The position numbers were made by a program, and so were the translations under genes. 41,910 bases of DNA. Origin: Betaproteobacteria bacterium (GTDB lineage: Bacteria > Pseudomonadota > Gammaproteobacteria > Burkholderiales > Rhodocyclaceae). Shown piece after piece: positions 15,508-24,669 of this stretch. The notes under the pieces were generated by a model. The model worked only from the letters and a program-made list of their open reading frames with translations, did no database searches and was not told the DNA's origin. Where the stretch lies: contig WRMF01000022.1 in the NCBI GenBank assembly GCA_009777245.1, forward strand, positions 1-41,910, read 5' to 3'. The stretch's first letter is position 1, and every line of letters begins with the position of its first letter.

Positions 15508-18500
15508 ATGGCTTCAGTTCTTCAGATGGTCGCAGAGCGGACTCCGCATTTGCAGGGTAAGTCTGACGAGGAAGTGCTGGCATACCTAAGCCGCGCGTCG
15601 GGGAGGCCGATTACGGACATTGCCGAGTCTGTGGGTTATCAGCTTACCGACCCCAGCCTGCTTGCAAACGCGGCGCGATCCTACGGCGCGGGTGCAAGCC
15701 GCTTCAGTCGTGACTACCTTGGCACGTCCGGGTCGTGGGGGGATGCGTGGCAGGCAAAGGCGGATGTCGGCGCGGCTTTTGACCCCAGGGAGCAAAAGTC
15801 GCTTGACGATGTGGATTTAAGCTGGGAAGGGATGAAAAACCTTGCTACTGTCGCGCAAGTCGCCGGAGCCAAGACGCTCCCCTACCTGGCTGAAATAGCT
15901 GGCGTAACCCTGGCGACAGGGGGGCTAGGCTCAAAAGCCGCTCTGGCGAGGGCGGCGGGGCAAGCGGCCAGTACAGGGGCAATCCGTAACGCTGTAGGCA
16001 GAGCCGCCCTTGGTACGACCAGCAGGGAGAGTCCCGCCGTTCTCCGCCGCGCGAAAGATATTGTGGAAGCGAGGTCGCACGCCGGAAAGCAAATCCCGAT
16101 GATAGAAGCTATGGCGCGGGCACAGGCGGAAATAGGTGTGGGCAGACTGGCTCGCGGGGCAATCCCCGTTACCTCAATACCGTCAAGCTACGGCATTCTG
16201 AAAGGCGAACAGGAAGAGGCGGACTCTGACGTAAGCGACAATCAGCTTCTTGGGCTTGCCGCGCTGCATGGCCTGGGCAATATAGTTGGTATGGAAGGCT
16301 TGGTTGCCAGAGGTTTCAGGCCGACACGCGGACTGATGGGCGCAAGTCGTCTTGGCAACGTCGGCAGAGCCGCGCTCGGCACTGGTCTGGGAGAAAGCGG
16401 CGCGGAGATATACCAGACCATGCTTGAACTCATGGCCGGAGGACGCAGTTTATCAGCGGCGCTTGACTTGTCTGACCCGGAAGTACGTCGCGCATATCGT
16501 GACGCAGGCGTGCTGGGCGGAATGCTTGGCGCGGGGTTTGGCGCTCCGGCGGGATTGCGGCGTGTAGCAAGCCAGGCCAAGATAGACGCGGCGTGGAAAG
16601 ATGCGTTCCGGCGAGATCATAACTTCCCCAGTGCGGCGCAGGCATCCCCTGTTTTATCCCCAGAGCTTCTGGGACAAGAAGCTGCCGCGCCGCCACATAT
16701 AGCCCCCCATGTAACGATTGACGACGCTCGCATTGCTCGTAACCTGGAACTGGAGGCGGCTCCGCAAGCAAATCCGCAAGACTGGGTAGATGTACCTATT
16801 GACCGTAGCCAGGAGTACAACCGCGCCGTGGATGCGGGGGAGACGACGCTAAGTTATGAAGACTGGAACAAAGCGCAGCTACAAAGTTTCTTGACTGGCG
16901 ACCCGGTAGCTACCATAGAGAAAGGCGTAGCTCCGCGAGGGGGGTTTGCGGCGGTTCGGGCTTGGGCAATCAAACTGTTTGAGTCGCAAGGGGGGAAAGC
17001 TACGCACCCGGAACTGGGGGACGTTGCGTTAGACGGACGTTCGGTCAGGGATTCCCTTGGGCATAATATCAGCGAAGCTAAATCCGACGCATTCGCCGCA
17101 GTAAAGGATGTTATTGAAAAAGGACGTTGGGTTGCGCACGAGCAGCGTAAGGATATGGATAGCTACTACGTAACTGCGCCGATACAGCGAAGCGGGCGAA
17201 CTAACTTTGTAACCGCCTTAGTGCATAAAGATGTAAACACGCAGCGTATGTACCTACACAGCGTCACTACAAAAGAAGGTCTCCTCCGTAAGGGCTTACC
17301 AGAACCTAAGCCGTCGCTTAAGCGACCTGGAAAAAAGCCCGGAGGAGACGTAACCAGTATACTGCGCGACGCTCTGAATTTCAAGGCGGATACAGAGAGC
17401 GCCCCGCCGGGAACGCTGCCTGCCCGTACTGGCGCCAGTACAGAACAAGCTCAACCGACCACGGGGCGCAACCTTAGTATAGCTCAGCCGGTTATTGCAG
17501 AAACCGCTGCGGAATCTGAAACAACGCCGCCCGCTATTTCAGAAGCTGCTCTTGCTCCAGTAGTTAATCCGACACCTGTAAAAACGAAGGAGCGTTCGCT
17601 TTCGCCCGCAGGGCAAGCAATCATCAATGAAGCGAATGGAAGCCTTGCGGCAGAGCTTATAACTCCAAAGGCAGCTAAGAGCGTTATCAGCTTGGCGACG
17701 CAGGGTAAAGTCTCTACGGCAAACACGGTTTTGCAGAAAGCGAAACAGGATAAAGCACATCGAGACGCGGCGGCTAGGGAAGTGGCGAAAGCCGAGGCGG
17801 AGGCCAAGGCAAAAAAGATGGCGGTCGAAGACGCGGCGCTTCTGAAGTCCGCTGACGAGGCAAAAAAACTGGTGGATAGCGCCCTTAAATCCACTAACAA
17901 GAACGCTGTGGATAGCCCGCTCGGAGAAATCGTTGCTACCAAGGCAATTGACCACGCGCTCATCGCAGGGAAGACCGCTGTTGCGCGTCTGGACAAGGCT
18001 ATCAGCAGGCATCCGCAGGATAGTAAGCAGGCGCGGGCGCTACAAAAGGCGCGAGACAACCTGAACGAGCGCGTGGCAACATTGCAGCGACGCTATGACG
18101 AAGCGTGGGCGGATACGCAAAAGATGCCCTATGCAAAAAAGAGCAACAAGCTGCACGATGAAAAAAATCCGGGCGAAAAACAGCCTGACCGCGTGTATCA
18201 GGACTTTGGCGACGACGGCATTACTTTCATTAAGACGAAAAACACATGGGATGTTCCAAAGCCGACGTGGCCTACAGCAAAACCGCGCGAGGCGTGGAAG
18301 CCAGTAACGGAAGCCGAAATTCTGGGGGACGAACTGGCGCGCGCGGACAGACAACTGGACTCGCTTGACTACGGCATAAAGAAAGACCCCGATGGTTCGC
18401 TCCGCGAGAAAACCCAGGCGATAAAGAAACAGCTACTGGATAAGCGAGCCGCGCTCTCTCCGGCTGACCGCGAGGCTGCTGATAACGCTTATGATAAATC

Positions 18501-21500
18501 GCGCAGTGACCAGTCGGAACGCGTAAAGGAGCGGATTTACAAAACCGACCATGAATATAACTATGACAACATCGTACAATTCTCCGAAACAGACAAGGCC
18601 AAGGTTGACAAAGCCCAGGCCGAAGCTCGTGTGGCTGACGCCCGCGCCAGTCTTGAAAAGTATCTTGGCAAGGCTGTGGTTGACCGGCTTATCAACTCCG
18701 GCCAACTGGAGTTGCTTACCGCCGTGCCGGAGGAGATAGCATCCAAGCGCGACGGCGCGGTGACGGGCATGTTCCATGATGGCAAGATAACCCTGTTCCT
18801 TGACAACATCGCCAGGGGCAAGGAGATGGTGGAACTGGCGCACGAGGCGTTCCACGCGGCTATGCACAGCCTGTCAGAGAAGTCCAGGGGGGATTGGAAC
18901 AAGCTCATGGAACGGCTGGTTCGCACAGCCAGACTGGATAAGGCGTGGGTCAGGAAAGCCCTGGAGGCCATACCCGCAAGGGATCGTAACTCCGACGGAA
19001 GTCTTGGCGTCAGGGGCGCGGAGGAGCTTGGCGCATACGCGCTAAGCCGCCATATGGACAAGAAGCTGACGCACCTGGGCTTGCGTAAGTGGGCGCAGGA
19101 TATGCTGGACTTTGTCGCCCGCACAATCAGGGAGTTCCTTGGACTGAAGCAGGATGCCCCCCTGACGCCAAAAGAACTGGAGAGCATAGCTATCAAGCAT
19201 CTGATGGATATGGCGAATGGGACGGTACGTCTGCCTGTGGATACCATGACTTTTGCCGAGACTTTGGTAATGTTGAAGAAGCTCGGCAACACTCCCATGA
19301 CCAACAAGGCTACGGGGATTGTGGCGGAGGTGAACTCGACGCAGGCGAGAAAGCTGGTGAGTAACGAGGCGGTGCAAAAGAGTGAGGCCAATGGTTTCTC
19401 ACGCGCTCAACATTATGCAGCGGCGGCGCATATCAGGACGCTGTGGGAAAACGCGACGCTTGACGGGACATTCCCTGACGAGGACGGGCAACCGCATGTT
19501 CGGTCTGTCAAGCGGTTCTCAACGCCATTCACCACCAGGGAGGGGGCGCGTGTCGCGCATATGGTGGTAAAAGAAACATTGCCGCGCCGTAAGCTGGGTG
19601 TTACAAACAGAATTTACAGCGTTGAATTGGCAAGCATAGAAAAGGTATCTGATGACACGAGGACTTGGATAGCGCGCCCGCCGCACACCCAATCAGGCAG
19701 TACCCCAGGTGCGCCGCGAGCCGTAGGGCGCTTGGTAGAAAACCAAGACGCCGAGAGTCGGACAGCGAAACCGCCCCGTACCACGCTATACCCCCAAACC
19801 CAAGGTATGCTTGGGAAGGATGGCAAAAGTGCGACGCTTGACGCGCCGCTGCCCCGTGCATCAGACACAAAAAACATTATAGACAAAACCCCTGCCAATA
19901 TCAAGGACGCCGATCTGGCGCAACGGATAGACAAGGCGATAGAGGATTCAAGCAAGCGCGTAAAGGAAGTAGACGACCTTATAGAGGACAACCGCCGGTT
20001 CTCCGAAGCCCTGACGGACAGGGCGAACAAGAATTGGAAAACAAAGCCAAGAAACCGGACAGAAAAACTGGCCGCCAAACTGCCATACAAGCAAGGCAAG
20101 CAGTTCATGGTATTTGCCGATACGGTTAAAAACTGGGTCGGCAAGTTGGCGGTCGCGCTGCCAAACACCACCACGCTTATTGAATGGATGAACGACCTTG
20201 GCATGAAGTCCGGCGAGGCAGTCAAAACGGCGCTCGGCAATGCCGATGCCAAGCGCAACGAAGTCCTGCGCCGGCACGAGAAACTTCTGGCAAAATCGCA
20301 AAAGATAAGCCCCACCAAAGACGGCAAGAATCCTGTATGGGATGTGATCTTGCAAATCTCGCAGTTGCAGGAAGCCCCGGAAAACTTCGGGGGCGTGTTC
20401 GAGAATCAGCCTGTGGTGGAGAGTGAGCTATTCAAGTTCCCCCGCGACAAGAAAACCGGAGAAGAAAAGCAAACGGCGCGAACGCCAGAGCAGCAAAGGC
20501 AAGTCCGGGAAATGCTTGCCGCCTGGAAGGCGCTTGACGACGAACAGAAAAAACTGGTTAAAGACCTTTTTGCGGAATCGGCCAATACCAGTGAGGAAAT
20601 AGCCACGCTGGTAGAGGCCGAGTTTGCCGAGCGGCTTGTTGAAATGGAAGCGGCTAATGCTACCCGCCTGGAAGATCGCAGGAAACAACTTGCCAAGCGC
20701 AAGAAGGGCAAGCTCCTGTCGCAGGAAGAACAGGATGCCGAGCTTGCCAAGGAAGAAGCAGCGTTGAAGAAAGACCTGGAGAAGAAGAAAGAGAAGTTTG
20801 ACAAGGTTGTGTCAGACCTTCGCAAGTCCAGCAAATTTCCCTACTACGTCCCGCATAACCGCGTAGGAGAGTATGTTGTTGTAGGGAAGTCGGAAGCGTA
20901 CCTTACGGCGGAGCAAGCCCTGAAAGAAGCCCAGGAGTCTGGAGACGCCGAGACCCTGAAAGACTTGCAAAAGAAATTCGACAAGATGAAAACAGACCCG
21001 GAGCACTATCTCATGCGCCGGACTGACAGCTACAGGGACGCGCAGCAAACAGCGCGGGATTGGCAGGAGACCATTGCGGAAACCGACGTATTCCCTGCCA
21101 TTGAACTTATAAACCGAACGGGCGAGCTACCATTTGAAGGCGCGTTGAATCTGCTTGATACGGTGAAAGAGTTTGACGTTAAAGGAACCACGAAGAACGC
21201 TCTTACCCGCCTGCTGGTTGACGCCTACGCCAGCAATCTGACGCTTGCCGCAGCGCGTAAAGCCAGGGCGCAACGCACAGGCAAGCATGGTCTCACCGGC
21301 CATGACCTGCTCGCCGCCTACGCCGCCACTGCCCAGACGGACGCCAGTTATATCGCCGAACTCTCGTTTGGGCAGCGCACGCAAGAAGTATTCAGGGAAT
21401 TCAAAAAAGAAGCTATGGCTGCGGGCGAACGCCGCGATACCCGGATGCGCCTGTATAACGAAGTAATCAAGCGCGTGGAAAAATCATTCGAGGAGACGCA

Positions 21501-23043
21501 CAAACTCACGTCGTTCGCCCTGTCGTACAACGCCGTCACGTCGCTGATGTTCAAGCCCGCGTACTACGTGCAGAACTTTACCCAGCCGTGGATGATGACG
21601 CTCCCCTACCTGTCCTTGAAGCATGATTCTGTAAAAATCGCCAAGATGATGGTTACCGCCTATGGCGAGGTATTCAGTTCCGTCAAGGATGTTGAAGGCA
21701 TCAGAGAGAAACTGCATGAGTTTGGTCGGGCGGAAGGCTTGCCCGAAGATGTGCAACTGCTCATAGAAGAGCTATCCAACCGCAACATGATAAACATTAA
21801 CGTCCTGCATGACGTAACCACATTCAGGATAAACAAGCCGCCCAAAACAGCAGTCGGTCGGTCGGCGCAAGCGGCGCTGCGGGTTGGAACCGACATAATG
21901 GCGAAGTCTGAACTGCTTAACCGCGCCGTCTCCGCCATTGTCGCTTACCGCGCGGAGTTGGCGCGGCTGGAAGCGGTCATGGAAGGAAAGGCCAAGCCCA
22001 TTGGCAACGAAGCCATACCAGCGACGAAGGAAGAAGCCAGGCAGACGGCGATTGATTACGCCGCGCAGGTTATCACCATGACCCAGGGCGACTACAGCAC
22101 GTTCAACACGCCGCGCTGGATAAGCGGCAGCGGCGCGTTGCGCGTCATCATGCAGTTCAAGAAGTTCCCGATGATTCAAATGACCTTCTATTTACACCTG
22201 GCGCACAAGGCGATCTTCCGTAGCAACCGCACCAATGCGGAAAGAATCGCGGCGCGTAAAGCCCTTGGCTTTTCGCTGGGGATGCTTCAACTTGGCGCGG
22301 GTGTGCTTGGCCTGCCGGGCGCGGACTGGATCGGGCGCATATTCGCGTACATGTTTGGCGATGATGACGACCCCATGACAAAAGAGGATGTAAGGAAACA
22401 TCTTATCGAAGCCACGGGCAACGAGTGGGGAGCCGACCTTATCATGCGCGGCGTTCCGAGCCTGGCGGGCTTGGATATGTCGTCAATGATTGGCGCGGGC
22501 GACATGACTCCGTTCCTGACCCGCGACGAAGTGAAAATCAGCGACCGCGAAGGTTTGAGCAAAACCCTGCTCAATTACGGAGGTCCGTCAGTAGGTAAGA
22601 TACTGGGCTTTGGGGACGCTTACGAAGCCCTGGAGAAGGGGGACGTAGCCAAGGCCATATCAAGGGTAGCTCCGCAACCATTTGCGGGCTACGCTCGCGC
22701 AAGAGTCAGAGGAAGAGACGGCCTGGAGCGCGGGCAGGGCAAGCAGCGCGTTGAGTACTACTCGGCGAAGGACTACCACTTTGGCTATATGCTCGCAACG
22801 ACCCTTGGTTTCCAGACCATGAAGGACAACCTGGCATACGAAGCTATGGGTAACGCCCGCGACCGCGAGGATACATGGAAGCGGGAGACGGCAAGGTTGA
22901 AGCGGCAGTACAAAATGGCATATGAAGTCCGAGACTTCAGAACCCTGCAAAGCCTGCGCGACCAATGGCGCTATCTACAGGACGCCAAGGCGAAACACGG
23001 CGCGACGCGCTCTGACATCAAGTACCTGACGAACCCGAAGTAG
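15508..23043 (+). CDS. Giant polyvalent ejection protein (2511 aa)
   Basis: This is the last and largest protein of the ejection set, starting 1 bp after the previous stop. Visible parts: an N-terminal helical region. An Ala/Gly-rich hydrophobic part (about 115-350). At about 470-600, a domain (VRDSLGHNISEAKSDAFAAV, YYVTAPI, YLHSVTTKE) resembling the BECR-fold nuclease domains of phage polyvalent proteins. Coiled coil at about 690-1000. A zincin-like HEAFH motif at 1112-1116, with EELGA at 1172-1176. A second BECR-like domain at about 1292-1378 (FSRAQHYAAAAHIRTLW...YSVELASIEK). A Lys/Glu coiled coil (~1712-1780). A C-terminal region (~2005-2300: PAYYVQNFTQPW, QFKKFPMIQM) like the large polyvalent protein-associated domains. 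Such proteins enter the host with the DNA and may protect it. Domain calls are by eye; catalytic activity is unproven. Confidence 0.75.
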   Translation: MASVLQMVAERTPHLQGKSDEEVLAYLSRASGRPITDIAESVGYQLTDPSLLANAARSYGAGASRFSRDYLGTSGSWGDAWQAKADVGAAFDPREQKSLDDVDLSWEGMKNLATVAQVAGAKTLPYLAEIAGVTLATGGLGSKAALARAAGQAASTGAIRNAVGRAALGTTSRESPAVLRRAKDIVEARSHAGKQIPMIEAMARAQAEIGVGRLARGAIPVTSIPSSYGILKGEQEEADSDVSDNQLLGLAALHGLGNIVGMEGLVARGFRPTRGLMGASRLGNVGRAALGTGLGESGAEIYQTMLELMAGGRSLSAALDLSDPEVRRAYRDAGVLGGMLGAGFGAPAGLRRVASQAKIDAAWKDAFRRDHNFPSAAQASPVLSPELLGQEAAAPPHIAPHVTIDDARIARNLELEAAPQANPQDWVDVPIDRSQEYNRAVDAGETTLSYEDWNKAQLQSFLTGDPVATIEKGVAPRGGFAAVRAWAIKLFESQGGKATHPELGDVALDGRSVRDSLGHNISEAKSDAFAAVKDVIEKGRWVAHEQRKDMDSYYVTAPIQRSGRTNFVTALVHKDVNTQRMYLHSVTTKEGLLRKGLPEPKPSLKRPGKKPGGDVTSILRDALNFKADTESAPPGTLPARTGASTEQAQPTTGRNLSIAQPVIAETAAESETTPPAISEAALAPVVNPTPVKTKERSLSPAGQAIINEANGSLAAELITPKAAKSVISLATQGKVSTANTVLQKAKQDKAHRDAAAREVAKAEAEAKAKKMAVEDAALLKSADEAKKLVDSALKSTNKNAVDSPLGEIVATKAIDHALIAGKTAVARLDKAISRHPQDSKQARALQKARDNLNERVATLQRRYDEAWADTQKMPYAKKSNKLHDEKNPGEKQPDRVYQDFGDDGITFIKTKNTWDVPKPTWPTAKPREAWKPVTEAEILGDELARADRQLDSLDYGIKKDPDGSLREKTQAIKKQLLDKRAALSPADREAADNAYDKSRSDQSERVKERIYKTDHEYNYDNIVQFSETDKAKVDKAQAEARVADARASLEKYLGKAVVDRLINSGQLELLTAVPEEIASKRDGAVTGMFHDGKITLFLDNIARGKEMVELAHEAFHAAMHSLSEKSRGDWNKLMERLVRTARLDKAWVRKALEAIPARDRNSDGSLGVRGAEELGAYALSRHMDKKLTHLGLRKWAQDMLDFVARTIREFLGLKQDAPLTPKELESIAIKHLMDMANGTVRLPVDTMTFAETLVMLKKLGNTPMTNKATGIVAEVNSTQARKLVSNEAVQKSEANGFSRAQHYAAAAHIRTLWENATLDGTFPDEDGQPHVRSVKRFSTPFTTREGARVAHMVVKETLPRRKLGVTNRIYSVELASIEKVSDDTRTWIARPPHTQSGSTPGAPRAVGRLVENQDAESRTAKPPRTTLYPQTQGMLGKDGKSATLDAPLPRASDTKNIIDKTPANIKDADLAQRIDKAIEDSSKRVKEVDDLIEDNRRFSEALTDRANKNWKTKPRNRTEKLAAKLPYKQGKQFMVFADTVKNWVGKLAVALPNTTTLIEWMNDLGMKSGEAVKTALGNADAKRNEVLRRHEKLLAKSQKISPTKDGKNPVWDVILQISQLQEAPENFGGVFENQPVVESELFKFPRDKKTGEEKQTARTPEQQRQVREMLAAWKALDDEQKKLVKDLFAESANTSEEIATLVEAEFAERLVEMEAANATRLEDRRKQLAKRKKGKLLSQEEQDAELAKEEAALKKDLEKKKEKFDKVVSDLRKSSKFPYYVPHNRVGEYVVVGKSEAYLTAEQALKEAQESGDAETLKDLQKKFDKMKTDPEHYLMRRTDSYRDAQQTARDWQETIAETDVFPAIELINRTGELPFEGALNLLDTVKEFDVKGTTKNALTRLLVDAYASNLTLAAARKARAQRTGKHGLTGHDLLAAYAATAQTDASYIAELSFGQRTQEVFREFKKEAMAAGERRDTRMRLYNEVIKRVEKSFEETHKLTSFALSYNAVTSLMFKPAYYVQNFTQPWMMTLPYLSLKHDSVKIAKMMVTAYGEVFSSVKDVEGIREKLHEFGRAEGLPEDVQLLIEELSNRNMININVLHDVTTFRINKPPKTAVGRSAQAALRVGTDIMAKSELLNRAVSAIVAYRAELARLEAVMEGKAKPIGNEAIPATKEEARQTAIDYAAQVITMTQGDYSTFNTPRWISGSGALRVIMQFKKFPMIQMTFYLHLAHKAIFRSNRTNAERIAARKALGFSLGMLQLGAGVLGLPGADWIGRIFAYMFGDDDDPMTKEDVRKHLIEATGNEWGADLIMRGVPSLAGLDMSSMIGAGDMTPFLTRDEVKISDREGLSKTLLNYGGPSVGKILGFGDAYEALEKGDVAKAISRVAPQPFAGYARARVRGRDGLERGQGKQRVEYYSAKDYHFGYMLATTLGFQTMKDNLAYEAMGNARDREDTWKRETARLKRQYKMAYEVRDFRTLQSLRDQWRYLQDAKAKHGATRSDIKYLTNPK

Positions 23044-23064
23044 CCGCTCGGTTGTCGCTTCGGC

Positions 23065-23571
23065 CTAGCCGTATTTCTCATAAAGATGAACTACCCAGAA
23101 GCCGAAACCCACTACGAAACACAAGACCACACCAGCGTGCCAAATTTCGCTATTGGTAAACAAAGATGTAATGTACCCCACAAGCATCATACCAAAACAC
23201 CACCCAAACATCAGCAGCAACCCAAACGCCCATCCCGCGCCATAGGGCACGCTTGGAGGCAAGGCTTCGAGATTCCACGGGTTCTTCGGGGCTTTCGCCG
23301 CAGGCTTGTCTGTACTGGCCGCTGATGGTTTGGCTGTATAGGCGCTGGCTTTATCAAGCCCTAATCTTTTTTTGGTTTCGTCCTCGGCGGCCTTGGCTGC
23401 CGCATCTGCGTCCGCGCCTTCCAGCTTGTAAAGGCTCTCGATATGATTTTTGATTATGGCTGTTATATTAGCCTTGATGTCTTCGTCAGGACTTCGCTCA
23501 CGCATGTCGTACAGGCGCTCTATTGAGGCGAGTAAGTGTCCTTTTTGAATTTTGTATTCCTTCTTATCCAT
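23065..23571 (-). CDS. Small membrane protein of unknown function
   Basis: A 168-aa product with a charged, helical N-terminus (about 1-70, MDKKEYKIQKGHLL..., Asp/Ala/Lys-rich), a Pro/Ala/Lys linker (~80-100), and two hydrophobic segments at about 110-133 (WAFGLLLMFGWCFGMMLVG) and 143-162 (HAGVVLCFVVGFGFWVVHLY). The start has AGGAG 6 bases upstream. It reads left, converging on the giant ejection gene with only 21 bp between the stops, and lies about 45 bp after the toxin gene. It may be lysogenic cargo. No family is recognised. Confidence 0.65.
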   Translation of the reverse strand: MDKKEYKIQKGHLLASIERLYDMRERSPDEDIKANITAIIKNHIESLYKLEGADADAAAKAAEDETKKRLGLDKASAYTAKPSAASTDKPAAKAPKNPWNLEALPPSVPYGAGWAFGLLLMFGWCFGMMLVGYITSLFTNSEIWHAGVVLCFVVGFGFWVVHLYEKYG

Positions 23572-23615
23572 TTCATTCTCCTGTTAGGTTATTCAGATTA
23601 GCCAGTGCTAATCCG

Positions 23616-23915
23616 TTACGGGTTAAGGTCTATATCGTCATGTACGGCTACGCGACGTAAAACTGCTTCGGAACCATCTATCTCAAAGGAAACCTTGAAA
23701 TTACCTGTAGCGTGAATCGTGTAAATGCCAGGGTCTTGATAGCCTTTCAACTTCTCAAAGTCAATACCCGGAGGCATAGGTGTCTGCACCAGCTTGGACA
23801 ACGCTTTGTCAACGCGCCCCTGTACAACCGGGTCTAACTTCCTGTACTCCTTATCGAAGCGGGTCAGCGAACGCCAGGAAGTTATGCTGACTCCGCCTGC
23901 GCCAACGATTGTCAT
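23616..23915 (-). CDS. RelE/ParE-superfamily toxin
   Basis: A 99-aa product with the RelE/ParE layout: helix-forming TRFDKEYRKLDPVVQGRVDKAL, then LKGYQDPGIYTIHATG, then strands FKVSFEID and AVLRRVAVHDDIDLNP. RelE-like members cut mRNA on the ribosome and ParE-like members poison gyrase; the sequence alone does not tell which applies here. Its ATG overlaps the upstream gene's TGA as ATGA (23912-23915), the hallmark of a toxin-antitoxin pair with the antitoxin first. It lies near attR, a common cargo site in integrated elements, where it could stabilise the element or act in defence. Confidence 0.75.
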   Translation of the reverse strand: MTIVGAGGVSITSWRSLTRFDKEYRKLDPVVQGRVDKALSKLVQTPMPPGIDFEKLKGYQDPGIYTIHATGNFKVSFEIDGSEAVLRRVAVHDDIDLNP

Positions 23916-24448
23916 TTGTGCAAGTCCGCAAGCAGTTCCTCAACAGTATCAAAGCGCGGGCGCGAATCCCTGTCCTCTGCGGCCAGGTCATGAGCAATGA
24001 TAGCGTTCCGTAAAACCCGCATGACTTGCAACTTGGCCGTTGCCGCAGCCTGCCATTCTTCATAGGCGCTGTGCAAATCTTCCCGATGCTCCGAGCTTAA
24101 GTCCGCATCCTGGTCAATGGCGACATGCCTGACAGCTATAACAGAAAAACGTTCTTTCAGCGACACTTCAGCTTTGGCTAAAGCGTCAATCGCATGGTCA
24201 TCCGCATCCAGAAACACCCCCTTTACAACAGGGCGTTCCTTAACATTATCCGCTATGTCAAGAAGCTGGCGCGTCTCGTCGTTCATACGATGAACAGCAT
24301 CCGCAAGCATATCAACGGCGCGGTCAATTTCGCGCAGCACGTCAAGCGACACAGTACCCTGCGCCAGTTCCACAGCGCGGGAGAGTCCTGCGAGGGGCGT
24401 GTGTTCAAAAGGTCTCATGGTCTTGGAGTCTGAAATTGTCTTGTCCAT
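23912..24448 (-). CDS. Probable antitoxin partner, atypically large
   Basis: About 178 aa if started at the ATG at 24448; the frame is open to a GTG at 24562, and ATG 24418 (MRPFEHTPLAG) is another choice. No start has a good Shine-Dalgarno, so the 5' end is unsure. The protein is almost wholly helical (SLDVLREIDRAVDMLADAV, HREDLHSAYEEWQAAATAKL) and ends FDTVEELLADLHK, like the flexible tails by which RelB/Phd-type antitoxins grip their toxins. No ribbon-helix-helix or HTH is recognised, and it is about twice the usual antitoxin size. Position and the ATGA overlap with the toxin gene support the pairing; the family is unknown to me. Confidence 0.5.
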   Translation of the reverse strand: MDKTISDSKTMRPFEHTPLAGLSRAVELAQGTVSLDVLREIDRAVDMLADAVHRMNDETRQLLDIADNVKERPVVKGVFLDADDHAIDALAKAEVSLKERFSVIAVRHVAIDQDADLSSEHREDLHSAYEEWQAAATAKLQVMRVLRNAIIAHDLAAEDRDSRPRFDTVEELLADLHK

Positions 24449-24460
24449 TCCGTATGTGCA

Positions 24461-24488
24461 ATTATGCTCCATGTGCGCTAAAATGCAA
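24461..24488 (-). promoter_or_regulatory. Candidate promoter of the toxin-antitoxin unit
   Basis: On the minus strand, TTGCAT (24488-24483) and CATAAT (24466-24461) are separated by 16 bp. The -10 differs from consensus at one base. Transcription would begin near 24454, which would favour one of the two downstream ATG starts (24448 or 24418). Confidence 0.4.
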
Positions 24489-24592
24489 GTCATGTTGACA
24501 AAAAACTTGGTTTCGTCGTGTTGTTCTTGTAGGCATCCCTGTAGGCACTTTGAAAAAAGCACGCCTCAACACCAACGCGCATAGCACACGAT

Positions 24593-24613
24593 GAATCCCC
24601 CCCTCTCCGCCAG
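24593..24613 (+). repeat. attR: right attachment repeat
   Basis: An exact 21-bp copy of 4561-4581. It matches only the last 20 bases of the tRNA gene plus one more, so it is the displaced tRNA 3' end left by integration and marks the right boundary of the element. Confidence 0.93.
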
Positions 24614-24669
24614 CAATCCACGCCCCGCGACGGCAGCCTTGCCGGGCGGATACTTTTTAGACAATTACC

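Larger units (their letters stand above)
4561..24613. mobile_element. Integrated element: internally deleted podovirus-like prophage
   Basis: About 20 kb lies between identical 21-bp tRNA-Ser repeats, with a tyrosine integrase just inside the left one. The early block (integrase, AlpA-like regulator, nuclease, primase-helicase) converges on a left boundary. The late-type block (tail fragment, small genes, three ejection proteins) reads right, and cargo genes sit at the right end. Terminase, portal, capsid, tail tube, lysis and repressor genes are absent. The first late gene lacks its 5' end. The simplest reading is a prophage that lost its head genes by a deletion near 10.0 kb. A satellite encoding only ejection proteins is possible but less likely. 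Confidence 0.85.

Noticed and set aside
19614-20327. Long minus-strand open frames inside the giant ejection gene (for example 237 aa)
   Set aside because: They lie antisense to a 2511-codon frame with clear domains and lack recognisable motifs or ribosome sites; GC-rich third positions create such shadows.
15508-23043. Virion RNA polymerase of N4 type
   Set aside because: The protein is large enough to suggest it, but no polymerase motifs are visible and it has zincin and polyvalent-domain features.
23044-23064. Bidirectional terminator between the giant ejection gene and the membrane-protein gene
   Set aside because: The 21 bp contain only a weak partial hairpin and no T tract on either strand.
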